From: an uncultured Gammaproteobacteria bacterium
GTDB lineage: Bacteria; Pseudomonadota; Gammaproteobacteria; GCA-001735895
Direction: 5' to 3'
Assembly: GCA_937984095.1 (NCBI GenBank)
Contig: CALJYH010000087.1
Coordinates: 1 to 34,696, forward strand
DNA: 34,696 bases
Under the pieces are notes generated by a model, which had not been told where the DNA came from, searched no databases, and was given only the letters and a program-made list of their open reading frames with translations. Below, one piece after another: positions 8,843-16,443 of the stretch; position 1 is the first letter of the stretch; every line of letters begins with the position of its first letter. The position numbers and the translations under genes are program-made.

Positions 8843-10149
8843 CAGGATTCTCCCGCGGCGCGCTCTGCTGCCTTGAAACCGCGCGCGAAATCGGCCTTGA
8901 TGTCGCTAATATCTTCGATTCCGACCGAGACCCGGATCATGTCTTCGCTAATTCCCGCGGCTTTCATATCGTCAACGGTGAGACGCGAATGCGTGGTGCT
9001 ACCTGGATGTAACACCAGCGTGCGCGAGTCACCGACATTAGCCAGGTTCGACGCCAGCTGTAACGAGTCGATAAACGCTGCGCCCCCGGCACGGCCACCG
9101 ACAACCCCGAAGCACAGCATCGAGCCGGCACCATCAGGGAACAGGGTTTCAGCCAGCGCATGACTCGGATTCGATTCCATATCAGGGTAGTTGGTCCAGG
9201 TCACTGCTTTCTGCTGCTGTAACCAATCGAGCAGTGCTTTTGCATTGGCAACATGTTGTTTCATACGCAGGCTCAGTGTTTCGATACCCTGCAGGATCAG
9301 GAAAGCATTGTGTGGGCTCATCGCGGCACCAACATCTCGCATCGATTCGGCGCGCATCTTCATCGCCAGCGCCGAGGGTCCGAATTCTTCCCAGAACTTG
9401 ATGCCGTGAAAAGGTGCATAGGGTTCGGTTAATTCCGGAAAACGACCGCTTTGCTCCCAGTCGAAGCGGCCACCGTCGACGATAGCGCCCCCGATGGCGA
9501 CACCATGTCCCCCCATCCACTTGGTGACCGAATGCACGACAACATCGGCGCCGTGGTCTATGGGACGACACAGGCTCGGGGTGGCGAAAGTCGCATCGAC
9601 AACCAGCGGTATACCGGCTTCGTGTGCAATCTCGCTAATACCTGGAATATTGGCAATCTCGAGACCCGGGTTACCGATGGATTCACAGAACACCATCTTG
9701 GTATTCGGCTGGATCGCGTCTCTTAGCGCCTGTTCATCGTTGATCGGGATAAAAGTACATTCGATGCCGAGGCGCTTGATCGTATGCTTGAGCAGGGTTG
9801 CAGTCGAGCCGTAGATCTGGGTCGCCGAAATCATGTGATCGCCGGCCGAGCACAGGGTGATAAAAACCGTGAACAGCGCGCTCATGCCGGACGCGGTGCA
9901 AATCGTGCCGCTGCCGCCTTCAAGAGCGGCGATGCGTTGCTCGAGTACGGCCACCGTGGGGTTGGTAATACGACTATAGATGTGTCCACCCTGTTCGACG
10001 TTGAACAGTGACGAACCATCGCTAACGCTTTCGAACACGTACGAGGTGGTCTGGTACACCGGCACCGCGCGAGAGCCGTGGTCACTTTCAGGCACATAGC
10101 CGCTATGCAGTGCCACGGTGTCCGGTTTGAGGTACGAAGATCGACTCAT
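8842..10149 (-). CDS. metY: O-acetylhomoserine sulfhydrylase (aminocarboxypropyltransferase)
   Basis: A 435-residue Cys/Met-metabolism PLP enzyme. The Schiff-base lysine is K210 in HSVTKWMGGHG. YSRITNPT near 58-65 and TASGMSA near 85-91 are also typical, and the length is that of MetY rather than the shorter MetB/MetC. MetY forms homocysteine from O-acetylhomoserine and sulfide, and some members use methanethiol to make methionine directly. A strong GAGGAG site precedes the ATG, 15 nt after dmdA. Placement after a DMSP demethylase suggests methanethiol capture, which is inference. Confidence 0.9.
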   Translation of the reverse strand: MSRSSYLKPDTVALHSGYVPESDHGSRAVPVYQTTSYVFESVSDGSSLFNVEQGGHIYSRITNPTVAVLEQRIAALEGGSGTICTASGMSALFTVFITLCSAGDHMISATQIYGSTATLLKHTIKRLGIECTFIPINDEQALRDAIQPNTKMVFCESIGNPGLEIANIPGISEIAHEAGIPLVVDATFATPSLCRPIDHGADVVVHSVTKWMGGHGVAIGGAIVDGGRFDWEQSGRFPELTEPYAPFHGIKFWEEFGPSALAMKMRAESMRDVGAAMSPHNAFLILQGIETLSLRMKQHVANAKALLDWLQQQKAVTWTNYPDMESNPSHALAETLFPDGAGSMLCFGVVGGRAGGAAFIDSLQLASNLANVGDSRTLVLHPGSTTHSRLTVDDMKAAGISEDMIRVSVGIEDISDIKADFARGFKAAERAAGES

Positions 10150-10164
10150 GGTTCTCTCCTCAGG

Positions 10165-11265
10165 TTAGTTTATGGCGTCAAAATCAAATGGCAGATCGAC
10201 GACTCGGGCGGTTACACCCTCAACGGTTAATTTATCACGCTCACCCAGGTAATCGCGTTTCATCATCGCCATCGCCAGGTGTTTCCGGTACCGCGGTGAC
10301 CAGACATGCGACCTGATTTCACCGACGATTCGATTATCCACTTCAATTCTGAAATCTTCAAAAACCATGTCCTTACTAAAAACCAGTCCGACCAATTGGT
10401 GCTCATGTTTACCGGCGATTGCGCGCAAGGCAGGCAGGCTGATCGATTCGATATCCGCGTCGATATCCATGTAGGCGTCGAGTCCACATTCGAATGGATT
10501 GTGGGCATCGGTCACGTCGTTACCGTAGGAAAGCAGTCCGCTTTCGACGCGTTCGATCAGGTTCGGTCCCCCGGCCTTTACGTGGAGGTCTTTACCGAGG
10601 CGGAACAATTCATCCCACAACGGTTCGGCCAGGCTGGCATCGTTCAGATAAATTTCGAATCCGCCTTTCTTGCTGTAGCCCGAGCGCGCAACCATCATCT
10701 TCTTGCCCTGAAATTCCAGCATCTTGGATCGGAAGAAGCGAATTCCAGGGACCTCGTCACCAAACAATCGTGTCACCAGTTCTTCGGCCTTGGGCCCCTG
10801 TACCGCGAGTGGCCAGACGTCGGGCTCGCTGACCTGTACATCGAGGCCGAATCCGGTCACTAGCCCCTTGGCCCAGAGTTTGACATCACTATCTGAAATC
10901 GAAATCCACCAGTCACCCGGGGCGAATTTTATGATGATCGGATCATTAATCAGGTTTCCTCTTTCGCCGCAAAGCGGCGCGTACAGACCCTGTCCGATGA
11001 CTGCCTTGCGGATGTCGCGCGGGGTCATCAACTGCATCAGGCGTTCACTGTCGGGACCCTTGATTTCGACCTGCCGCTGACAGGACACATCCCATACCTG
11101 AACATGTTCACATAAGTGCCAGTAGTCTTCTTCAAAGCCGCCGAATGCAGTGGGTAACAACATGTGATTGTAAACGGTATAGGCCGTGACCCCGGCCGCT
11201 TCGACCCTATTGGTGAAAGGCGTAGGGCGGGTACGATGGGAAATGCTCAGATACTTGTTATTCAA
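10165..11265 (-). CDS. dmdA: DMSP demethylase DmdA (GcvT-type aminomethyltransferase family)
   Basis: A 366-residue folate-binding GcvT-fold protein. The segments YNHMLLP (32-38), SISDSD (122-127), QGPK (156-159), RSGYS (194-198), PNLIER (234-239), SYGND (246-250) and NPFECG (256-261) match what I recall of SAR11 DmdA rather than generic GcvT. DmdA moves a methyl group from DMSP to tetrahydrofolate, leaving 3-methylmercaptopropionate. The start is TTG at 11265-11263, with an in-frame TAA two codons upstream and the next Met only at residue 35, so TTG is the only reasonable start. It is the first gene of the long minus-strand operon and has an operator-covered promoter upstream. A related demethylase with another substrate cannot be excluded. 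Confidence 0.83.
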   Translation of the reverse strand: MNNKYLSISHRTRPTPFTNRVEAAGVTAYTVYNHMLLPTAFGGFEEDYWHLCEHVQVWDVSCQRQVEIKGPDSERLMQLMTPRDIRKAVIGQGLYAPLCGERGNLINDPIIIKFAPGDWWISISDSDVKLWAKGLVTGFGLDVQVSEPDVWPLAVQGPKAEELVTRLFGDEVPGIRFFRSKMLEFQGKKMMVARSGYSKKGGFEIYLNDASLAEPLWDELFRLGKDLHVKAGGPNLIERVESGLLSYGNDVTDAHNPFECGLDAYMDIDADIESISLPALRAIAGKHEHQLVGLVFSKDMVFEDFRIEVDNRIVGEIRSHVWSPRYRKHLAMAMMKRDYLGERDKLTVEGVTARVVDLPFDFDAIN

Positions 11266-11328
11266 CCTTTAGTCTCTTTGTTTAGATAAGTGAGAATACG
11301 GCTTGAACCGGTCTATTTACGCGCCGCA

Positions 11329-11357
11329 ATCCTAGTCTTTTTTGATTTGTCTGACAA
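11329..11357 (-). promoter_or_regulatory. Putative sigma70 promoter of the dmdA operon
   Basis: On the minus strand, TTGTCA (11357-11352) is five of six to the -35 consensus. It is followed after exactly 17 nt by TAGGAT (11334-11329), four of six to the -10 consensus. Transcription would start near 11322, leaving a leader of about 57 nt before the TTG start. The -35 lies inside the palindrome at 11345-11359, so a bound protein would be expected to block it. Confidence 0.5.
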
Positions 11358-11359
11358 AT
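11345..11359. promoter_or_regulatory. GntR-type operator upstream of dmdA
   Basis: ATTTGTCTGACAAAT is a perfect inverted repeat, ATTTGT-N3-ACAAAT, of the shape bound by FadR-subfamily GntR regulators (GT-N3-AC core). The site at 21751-21765, between the gntR gene and acuI, differs at one spacer base only. I infer that the GntR protein encoded at 20975-21697 binds both. Confidence 0.7.
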
Positions 11360-11401
11360 AAGAAATTACCTGCTAACTACCTGTTTTTACCAGATCACGA
11401 C

Positions 11402-12238
11402 CTATTCAGGATAAAGCGGGGTGTTGGCTTCGATTTCGGCCACGCGTGGGCCATAGTGCAAAATGCTCGACTCCTTTTTTCCGATTAAACCAGGCCGGGT
11501 GGAATAGCCCAGAATGGCCTGGATTCGCTGCCGGGAACCTTCAACCCCAGTTACCCGGTGCAGTGAATAATGACCGCGAAACAGCGACAACGTGCCTGCC
11601 TTTAAGCGATTCTGACGCACCCGATCACTATTGCCATCCAGAACCGCCTGTACTGCGTCGAAGTTTTCGTCCTCCTCGGAGCGAATCGCCGGGGCATATT
11701 CGAATATCCCTCCGGCTTGGGGCTCCTGTAACAACAATGTAGTCACCATGGTTCCGCTATCAAAATGCCATTGCTGGCAGCCGCCCTGGTTCATGACTGA
11801 AATATTAAGCGACTGGTATGGATCCTGGTTACGATAAACCGGCTTCTCGGTTACAGCGGACAGAAAATCGAGCATTAAATCGCTGCGATAGAGCTGGCTC
11901 AGCAAAAATTCTGGTGGGATCAAATCGGCTGCCACCTGTGCCAGGTTACGTTTGCCTTTATGCCTTAACGGGTGCGTGGCAGGGACATCGTCACCACTAC
12001 CGAGTTGATAATTAAAGAAGTAGGGACTGACCTCGGTCGGGCCGGGATAGGCGAGATGTGCTATAGATAGTGCCTGTTGTACCATCTTGGTGAGTGCTGG
12101 TGCCGTTACGAACTTCGGCAGGATGCATGAACCATCCTGGTCAAGTCTGGCGCGCAGCTGCGCGACCCAGGTCCGTGCATCAGCGGATGACAAGTTATCG
12201 AGCGGGTAAACCGCGGTATTGATAATCTGGGGTGACAT
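11402..12238 (-). CDS. Fe(II)/2-oxoglutarate-dependent dioxygenase-like protein
   Basis: A 278-residue protein carrying the facial triad His158-x-Asp160 (QQWHFDSG) and His227 (YSLHRVTG), plus Arg238 (SRQRI) in the usual 2-oxoglutarate position, on a cupin-like double-stranded beta-helix. Asp is present where 2OG halogenases carry Gly or Ala, so hydroxylation or another oxidation is expected. The substrate is unknown. I recall similar proteins annotated as ArpA-like or HalD-like oxygenases. The gene lies 136 nt upstream of dmdA on the same strand, but the dmdA promoter lies between them. It is divergent from the radical SAM gene at 12324. Confidence 0.75.
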   Translation of the reverse strand: MSPQIINTAVYPLDNLSSADARTWVAQLRARLDQDGSCILPKFVTAPALTKMVQQALSIAHLAYPGPTEVSPYFFNYQLGSGDDVPATHPLRHKGKRNLAQVAADLIPPEFLLSQLYRSDLMLDFLSAVTEKPVYRNQDPYQSLNISVMNQGGCQQWHFDSGTMVTTLLLQEPQAGGIFEYAPAIRSEEDENFDAVQAVLDGNSDRVRQNRLKAGTLSLFRGHYSLHRVTGVEGSRQRIQAILGYSTRPGLIGKKESSILHYGPRVAEIEANTPLYPE

Positions 12239-12323
12239 CGCGTTAAAATTACAGGTTTTTTGTCTCGATGCAAGCGGGTAATACTTGTGTCGGGGTGTAT
12301 GAATAATTTAGGCTTCGGCAACC

Positions 12324-13223
12324 ATGCTTCAACAACTTCCCGTGCAATATATAGAACCGCTATTTCGTCCTCCGAGCGAAGCGCGGTCATTGATTTTCCA
12401 GGTGACTAATGGTTGCAGCTGGAATCGCTGTACCTATTGCGAAATGTACACCGACCCACAGAAAAAGTTCAGACCGCGAGCGGAGGCGGAAGTGCTTGCC
12501 GAAATTCGCGCCTGCGCCGAGCAGGGACTCGAACCACGGCGGATTTTTCTTGCCGATGGCGATGCGCTCGTGTTATCGATGCGTCGACTGCGCATCATTC
12601 TCGGCGAAATCAGGTCTGCGTTACCCTCGGTTAGCCGGGTGTCCTCGTACTGCCTTCCATCCAATCTCAAGCATAAAACCGATGAAGATCTGCAGGAGCT
12701 TGAATCACTGGGATTAAAGATCATATATGTCGGTGCCGAAAGTGGGGATGACGAGGTGTTACGGAATATTGACAAGGGCGAAACCTATGCCTCCACCGCA
12801 GACGCCCTGATCCGCGCCAGTGCCGCTGGCATCAAGACCTCGGTCATGATTTTGAACGGTATTGGCGGCAGGAGCTTCAGTCGTCAGCATGCGCTTGCCT
12901 CGGCCCGACTTGCCAACGACACCCAGCCGGATTACCTGGCGACGCTGGTGCTGACGTTTTACAAGGGGAGCGAGAAGTTTGCCGCTGGTTTTGACAACGG
13001 CTTTGAGGAACTCGGCACGGTCGAGCTGTGTGAAGAAATGAAAACGCTGATTACGGCAACCGAACTGAAAAGTACTATTTTCCGCAGCGACCATGTCTCT
13101 AATCACATGGTGTTGAAAGCTGTGCTGGGTAAGGACAAGCAGCGCCTGTTGAGTCAAATCGACCAATCGATCGCGTACTTTAAGGATCATCCGGAATTTG
13201 AAAATGGCAACTTCGGTTACTGA
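12324..13223 (+). CDS. Radical SAM protein with CX4CX2C cluster motif
   Basis: A 299-residue protein. Cys31, Cys36 and Cys39 in NGCSWNRCTYC form a CX4CX2C motif, one residue longer than the canonical CX3CX2C radical SAM motif. GGRSF and an EVLAEI helix follow, as in related radical SAM proteins. No second cluster or cobalamin domain is visible. The C-terminus overlaps the DUF1289 gene by 20 nt, so the two are co-translated, and the Nudix gene follows. The substrate is unknown. The family is widespread in proteobacteria and uncharacterised as far as I know. Confidence 0.8.
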   Translation: MLQQLPVQYIEPLFRPPSEARSLIFQVTNGCSWNRCTYCEMYTDPQKKFRPRAEAEVLAEIRACAEQGLEPRRIFLADGDALVLSMRRLRIILGEIRSALPSVSRVSSYCLPSNLKHKTDEDLQELESLGLKIIYVGAESGDDEVLRNIDKGETYASTADALIRASAAGIKTSVMILNGIGGRSFSRQHALASARLANDTQPDYLATLVLTFYKGSEKFAAGFDNGFEELGTVELCEEMKTLITATELKSTIFRSDHVSNHMVLKAVLGKDKQRLLSQIDQSIAYFKDHPEFENGNFGY

Positions 13224-13407
13224 TCATTTAGCGCGGGTTGAATCACCCTGCGTGCGCAAGTGCACGCTCGATGACGATGACATCTGTCTCGGCTGTTTCC
13301 GCAGCATTGACGAAATCTGCTCCTGGGGTGGCGCCAGCAATCAAGAGCGTCTGGAATTTCTCGAGTTGGCAGCAGCAAGAAGGAGCAGGAACTCGAAACG
13401 TGCCTGA
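13204..13407 (+). CDS. DUF1289 family small cysteine-rich protein
   Basis: A protein of 67 residues from the ATG at 13204; a TTG at 13198 would add two. Cys16, Cys20, Cys28 and Cys31 in SPCVRKC and ICLGC form a small metal-binding-type knuckle typical of DUF1289 (YdhL-like), followed by the conserved IDEICSW segment. It overlaps the radical SAM stop by 20 nt and the downstream GTG start by 8 nt. The function of the family is not established. Confidence 0.85.
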   Translation: MATSVTDHLARVESPCVRKCTLDDDDICLGCFRSIDEICSWGGASNQERLEFLELAAARRSRNSKRA

Positions 13408-14008
13408 TCTCGACGATCTCAGCGTCGATGAAATTCGTGCGCGCCTGCATGCCCAGCGCGAAACGACTTATGATGTACCCCCGGAAATGTTAAGTGACGC
13501 AGCGCGCGAGGCAGCGGTACTAGTGCCGTTTCTGCGTATCGAGGACGCCTGGCATATTCTCTATATAAGACGTACCAGTTATGAAGGTGACCGCCATAGC
13601 GGACAGGTTGCTTTCGCCGGCGGCAAGCGCGATGACGAAGACGAGTCATTGCTTGCCACTGCACTACGGGAGACCGAGGAAGAGATCGGGATCTCCACTG
13701 GCGATATCGACGTGCTCGGACATATCAACCATCACCATACCATTAGTGAATTCCAGGTGCGGCCTTACGTTGGGGTCATACCCTGGCCGTACCAGTTGAA
13801 ACTCGATGAAATAGAGGTTGCACGCGCATTTACGATGCCATTGAATTGGCTCGCACAAACCACTAATTACCGTACCGAGGAACGTCAGCATCCCGATTCA
13901 CAACGCCCGTGGCCAGTCGTCTACTATGATTTATACGATGGTGAAATGTTGTGGGGCGCGACCGCACGTATGACCCTGTCGCTGATCGAGGTATTAAGCG
14001 GCAAGTGA
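13400..14008 (+). CDS. Nudix hydrolase, CoA pyrophosphatase (NudL-like)
   Basis: A protein of 202 residues from GTG at 13400, chosen because the longer open frame from 13238 runs antiparallel-style through DUF1289 and encodes a low-quality leader. AGGAG at 13381-13385 is 14 nt upstream, rather far. RHSGQVAFAGGK (65-76) and RETEEEIG (90-97) match the CoA-pyrophosphatase (UPF0035) form of the Nudix box, with the GQVAF motif characteristic of NudL. Such enzymes cleave CoA or acyl-CoA to 3',5'-ADP and phosphopantetheine. It ends 1 nt before the convergent fpr gene. Confidence 0.82.
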   Translation: MPDLDDLSVDEIRARLHAQRETTYDVPPEMLSDAAREAAVLVPFLRIEDAWHILYIRRTSYEGDRHSGQVAFAGGKRDDEDESLLATALRETEEEIGISTGDIDVLGHINHHHTISEFQVRPYVGVIPWPYQLKLDEIEVARAFTMPLNWLAQTTNYRTEERQHPDSQRPWPVVYYDLYDGEMLWGATARMTLSLIEVLSGK

Positions 14009-14009
14009 T

Positions 14010-14753
14010 CTAGTGATACTTTTCGGTGGTGAAGTGACCCGGGTCGCGACGGCGGTGTTTTTTCATCTCCCGGGATACCAGCTCAGCGCTGACATCGGTA
14101 ATCATGTCTGAGCTACCGCACATCATGACATGTGAATTCTCGGCGTTAATGATAATGCCTGCCTGCTGCTCGAGACTGCCATCTCGCATCACGGCGGGCA
14201 CCCGTTTTGCAAGGCTCCCATCCAGTTTTTCACGCGTGACTATCGACAGGTAGCAAAATTGTTCACCATGAGTACTCGCGATCTGTTCGATCACGTCCTG
14301 GTAGGCAAGTTCTTCGGCATAACTGACAGAGTAAACCAGAATAATTTTTTCAAATTTCTCCCAGGCTGCCTTGCTTTTGAGGATTGACAGGAATGGGCCG
14401 ATTCCAGTGCCGGTTGCGATCATCCATAGATGCCTGCATTGCGGTATTTCACTGACGGTCAGGAATCCCGATGGATTATCGGAAACCAGCACGTCGTCAC
14501 CCGCCTTGAGGTCGAATAAACGCGGTGATAAAGGACCCTCCTCGACGATGTTGAAATAGACCTCGAGATGGTCTTCCCCAGGGGTATTGACCAACGAGTA
14601 GGGACGTGCCAATACCGTATCGCCATCCGCTAAGCCGATACGGACAAATTGTCCTGCTTCGTATCCACCCAGCTCGACATCGATAATCAACGAAGTCAGG
14701 TATTGATTGAGGCGCCGATTATCGACAACCCTGCCTTCCAGCCAGTTAGCCAT
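14010..14753 (-). CDS. fpr: Ferredoxin/flavodoxin-NADP+ reductase
   Basis: A 247-residue two-domain flavoprotein. The FAD-binding RPYSL motif is at 50-54, the NADP-binding GTGIGP at 115-120, and the C-terminus is GHFTTEKYH, an aromatic-containing tail typical of bacterial plant-type-fold Fpr. It exchanges electrons between NADPH and ferredoxin or flavodoxin in the cytoplasm. It is transcribed alone and converges with the Nudix gene. The REPIN-like repeat lies in its upstream region. Confidence 0.9.
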   Translation of the reverse strand: MANWLEGRVVDNRRLNQYLTSLIIDVELGGYEAGQFVRIGLADGDTVLARPYSLVNTPGEDHLEVYFNIVEEGPLSPRLFDLKAGDDVLVSDNPSGFLTVSEIPQCRHLWMIATGTGIGPFLSILKSKAAWEKFEKIILVYSVSYAEELAYQDVIEQIASTHGEQFCYLSIVTREKLDGSLAKRVPAVMRDGSLEQQAGIIINAENSHVMMCGSSDMITDVSAELVSREMKKHRRRDPGHFTTEKYH

Positions 14754-14827
14754 TGTGGACCCTTGTCATTTGTATAATGCCGACGTCATAAGATTCGAGG
14801 CCTTAAATTCTGAACCGGAACTATACC

Positions 14828-14898
14828 GTCATTCCCGCGTAAGCGGGAATCTTATCATCGCGGTATCGAGCCGAGATCCCCGCTTGCGCGGGGATGAC
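14828..14898. repeat. REPIN-like pair of inverted REP palindromes
   Basis: Two 20-bp hairpins, ATTCCCGCGTAAGCGGGAAT (14831-14850) and ATCCCCGCTTGCGCGGGGAT (14876-14895), are nearly identical when one is reversed. The outer ends are GTC (14828) and GAC (14898), making the whole unit an imperfect palindrome with GTCAT...ATGAC ends. A further fragment, GCGGGGATG, follows at about 14909. This is the layout of a REPIN, a nonautonomous element mobilised by RAYT transposases. No RAYT gene is present here. It fills the 203-nt gap between fpr and the GST gene. Confidence 0.8.
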
Positions 14899-14956
14899 GT
14901 GAAGAATCGCGGGGATGCTATCGGATTTCGCGCAGATTACCGGTCTGGCAATCATG

Positions 14957-15616
14957 TTATGCCGCCAGTCGTTGCAAGCTGTAGGATCCATTCTTTTCCA
15001 TCGCGCTGAGATACAGGTCTTCAAATTCATCGACGACTGAATCGCGGACCTCGGGCAAGGTCAGCAGGCGTTCGGCCCAGGCGACAGTGCGGGGCATGGT
15101 TGCAGGATTAATCACCGAAAGTCTGCCGTTGGCCACAGAGTCTTGCCTGAAAAAAGGAGCGAACGCGGTATCGGCGAGTGAGAATTCTGCGCCGTTGAAC
15201 CAGGGACCGTCGCCGAGGCGTTTCTCCACACGCTCGAGCTGGCTGACCAGTCGTTCCCGATACTTACTATACCTTTCCTCGTCCTTACTCATTTTCATCA
15301 TGTAGAGATTACCTAGCATATTCGACGCAAATTCTATCCAGGCGCGGTTCTTGGCGCGCGCCAGAGGCTCTTTGGGTTGCAGCTCGCCACCCGTAATTTC
15401 GTCGAGGTATTCATTGATGACCGCTGATTCGAACAGGATCTCGTCGTCAACTTTCAACACCGGAACTTTTCCCAGCGGTGAAATTTCAAGGAACCAGCCG
15501 GGTGGGTCGGCGAGGTCGATATAGGTGATATCGAAATCGATATTCTTGTGTTTCAGGGTAATAACCGCACGTTGTACGAACGGGCAGGTCTTAAAGCTGA
15601 TCAGATGTAGCGACAT
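14957..15616 (-). CDS. Glutathione S-transferase family protein
   Basis: A 219-residue protein with an N-terminal thioredoxin-like domain starting CPF (Cys11) and the cis-proline/glutathione segment GKVPVL plus ES-AVI near 49-66. An all-helical C-terminal domain contains SLADTAFAPF. The CPF cysteine places it with Cys-type GSTs (omega/lambda/Lig-like) that perform thiol-disulfide or deglutathionylation chemistry rather than classical conjugation. The substrate is unknown. Confidence 0.85.
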   Translation of the reverse strand: MSLHLISFKTCPFVQRAVITLKHKNIDFDITYIDLADPPGWFLEISPLGKVPVLKVDDEILFESAVINEYLDEITGGELQPKEPLARAKNRAWIEFASNMLGNLYMMKMSKDEERYSKYRERLVSQLERVEKRLGDGPWFNGAEFSLADTAFAPFFRQDSVANGRLSVINPATMPRTVAWAERLLTLPEVRDSVVDEFEDLYLSAMEKNGSYSLQRLAA

Positions 15617-15743
15617 TGTGTTGTTCCCGGGCTTAAGTCAGAATAAAAGTGTCAGATCCACTAGGTATGGGTCATAAAAAACAAACTCAATCCCAAAATA
15701 ATTAAATATTTTGGTGGGCCTGAGTCATTGAGGAGAAATTACT

Positions 15744-16412
15744 ATGTCGACCGCGACACTAGGTCTCGACGAAACCCTGCAAAAATACCTGCTCGAGGTT
15801 TCGTTACATGAACCGGAAGCCTGCCTGCGCTTGCGCCAGCAAACACTGGAACTGCCGGATGCCAATATGATCAGTTCGCCCGAACAGGTGCAATTGTTAA
15901 AGTTGCTGTTCAAAATGCTGGATGCAAGAAATGGCCTCGAAATCGGCACCTTCACCGGTTACACCACTTTGAGATTGACCATGGCGATGCCGAAACTGAA
16001 AATGACCTGCTGTGACGTGAGCGAAGAATTCACCCGTATTGCGCGCGAGCACTGGCAGGCGGCACAGGTTCAGGATCGGATCGATTTACAAATTGCACCG
16101 GCGCAGCAAACCCTGGATGGTCTGATAGACGAAGGATTCGAAGGCGCCTACGATTTTGCTTACATCGACGCGGATAAGAGTGGTTACCGGGGTTACGTCG
16201 AATCCTGCCTGGCGCTGGTTCGCCCTGGTGGCTTGATAACACTCGATAATGTGCTCTGGAGTGGTGCGGTGGCCGATCCGGAAGATACCAGCGAAGATAC
16301 GGTTGCGCTGCGTGAACTCAATCAATGGATCTATGCACAGGCGCCCAGTCGCTATGATATGTCACTGATTCCGATCGGTGACGGCCTGACTCTACTACGC
16401 AAGTATTACTAG
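15744..16412 (+). CDS. SAM-dependent O-methyltransferase (caffeoyl-CoA OMT-like)
   Basis: A 222-residue class I methyltransferase. Motif I is LEIGTFTGY (65-73), the metal/substrate acidic motif is IDADK (141-145, Asp143), and LDNVLWSG (167-174) follows. This is the pattern of the cation-dependent caffeoyl-CoA/catechol OMT family. A good AGGAG site lies 7 nt before the ATG. It is divergent from the GST gene, across a 127-nt AT-rich gap, and convergent with mtnA. The acceptor is unknown. Confidence 0.88.
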   Translation: MSTATLGLDETLQKYLLEVSLHEPEACLRLRQQTLELPDANMISSPEQVQLLKLLFKMLDARNGLEIGTFTGYTTLRLTMAMPKLKMTCCDVSEEFTRIAREHWQAAQVQDRIDLQIAPAQQTLDGLIDEGFEGAYDFAYIDADKSGYRGYVESCLALVRPGGLITLDNVLWSGAVADPEDTSEDTVALRELNQWIYAQAPSRYDMSLIPIGDGLTLLRKYY

Positions 16413-16443
16413 TGAATAAGGCAGGGATAGATTTGCTCGGGCT

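Noticed and set aside
13238-13399. N-terminal extension of the Nudix gene
   Set aside because: This stretch overlaps the DUF1289 coding region in another frame and gives a low-complexity leader. The GTG at 13400 gives a normal-length NudL-like protein.
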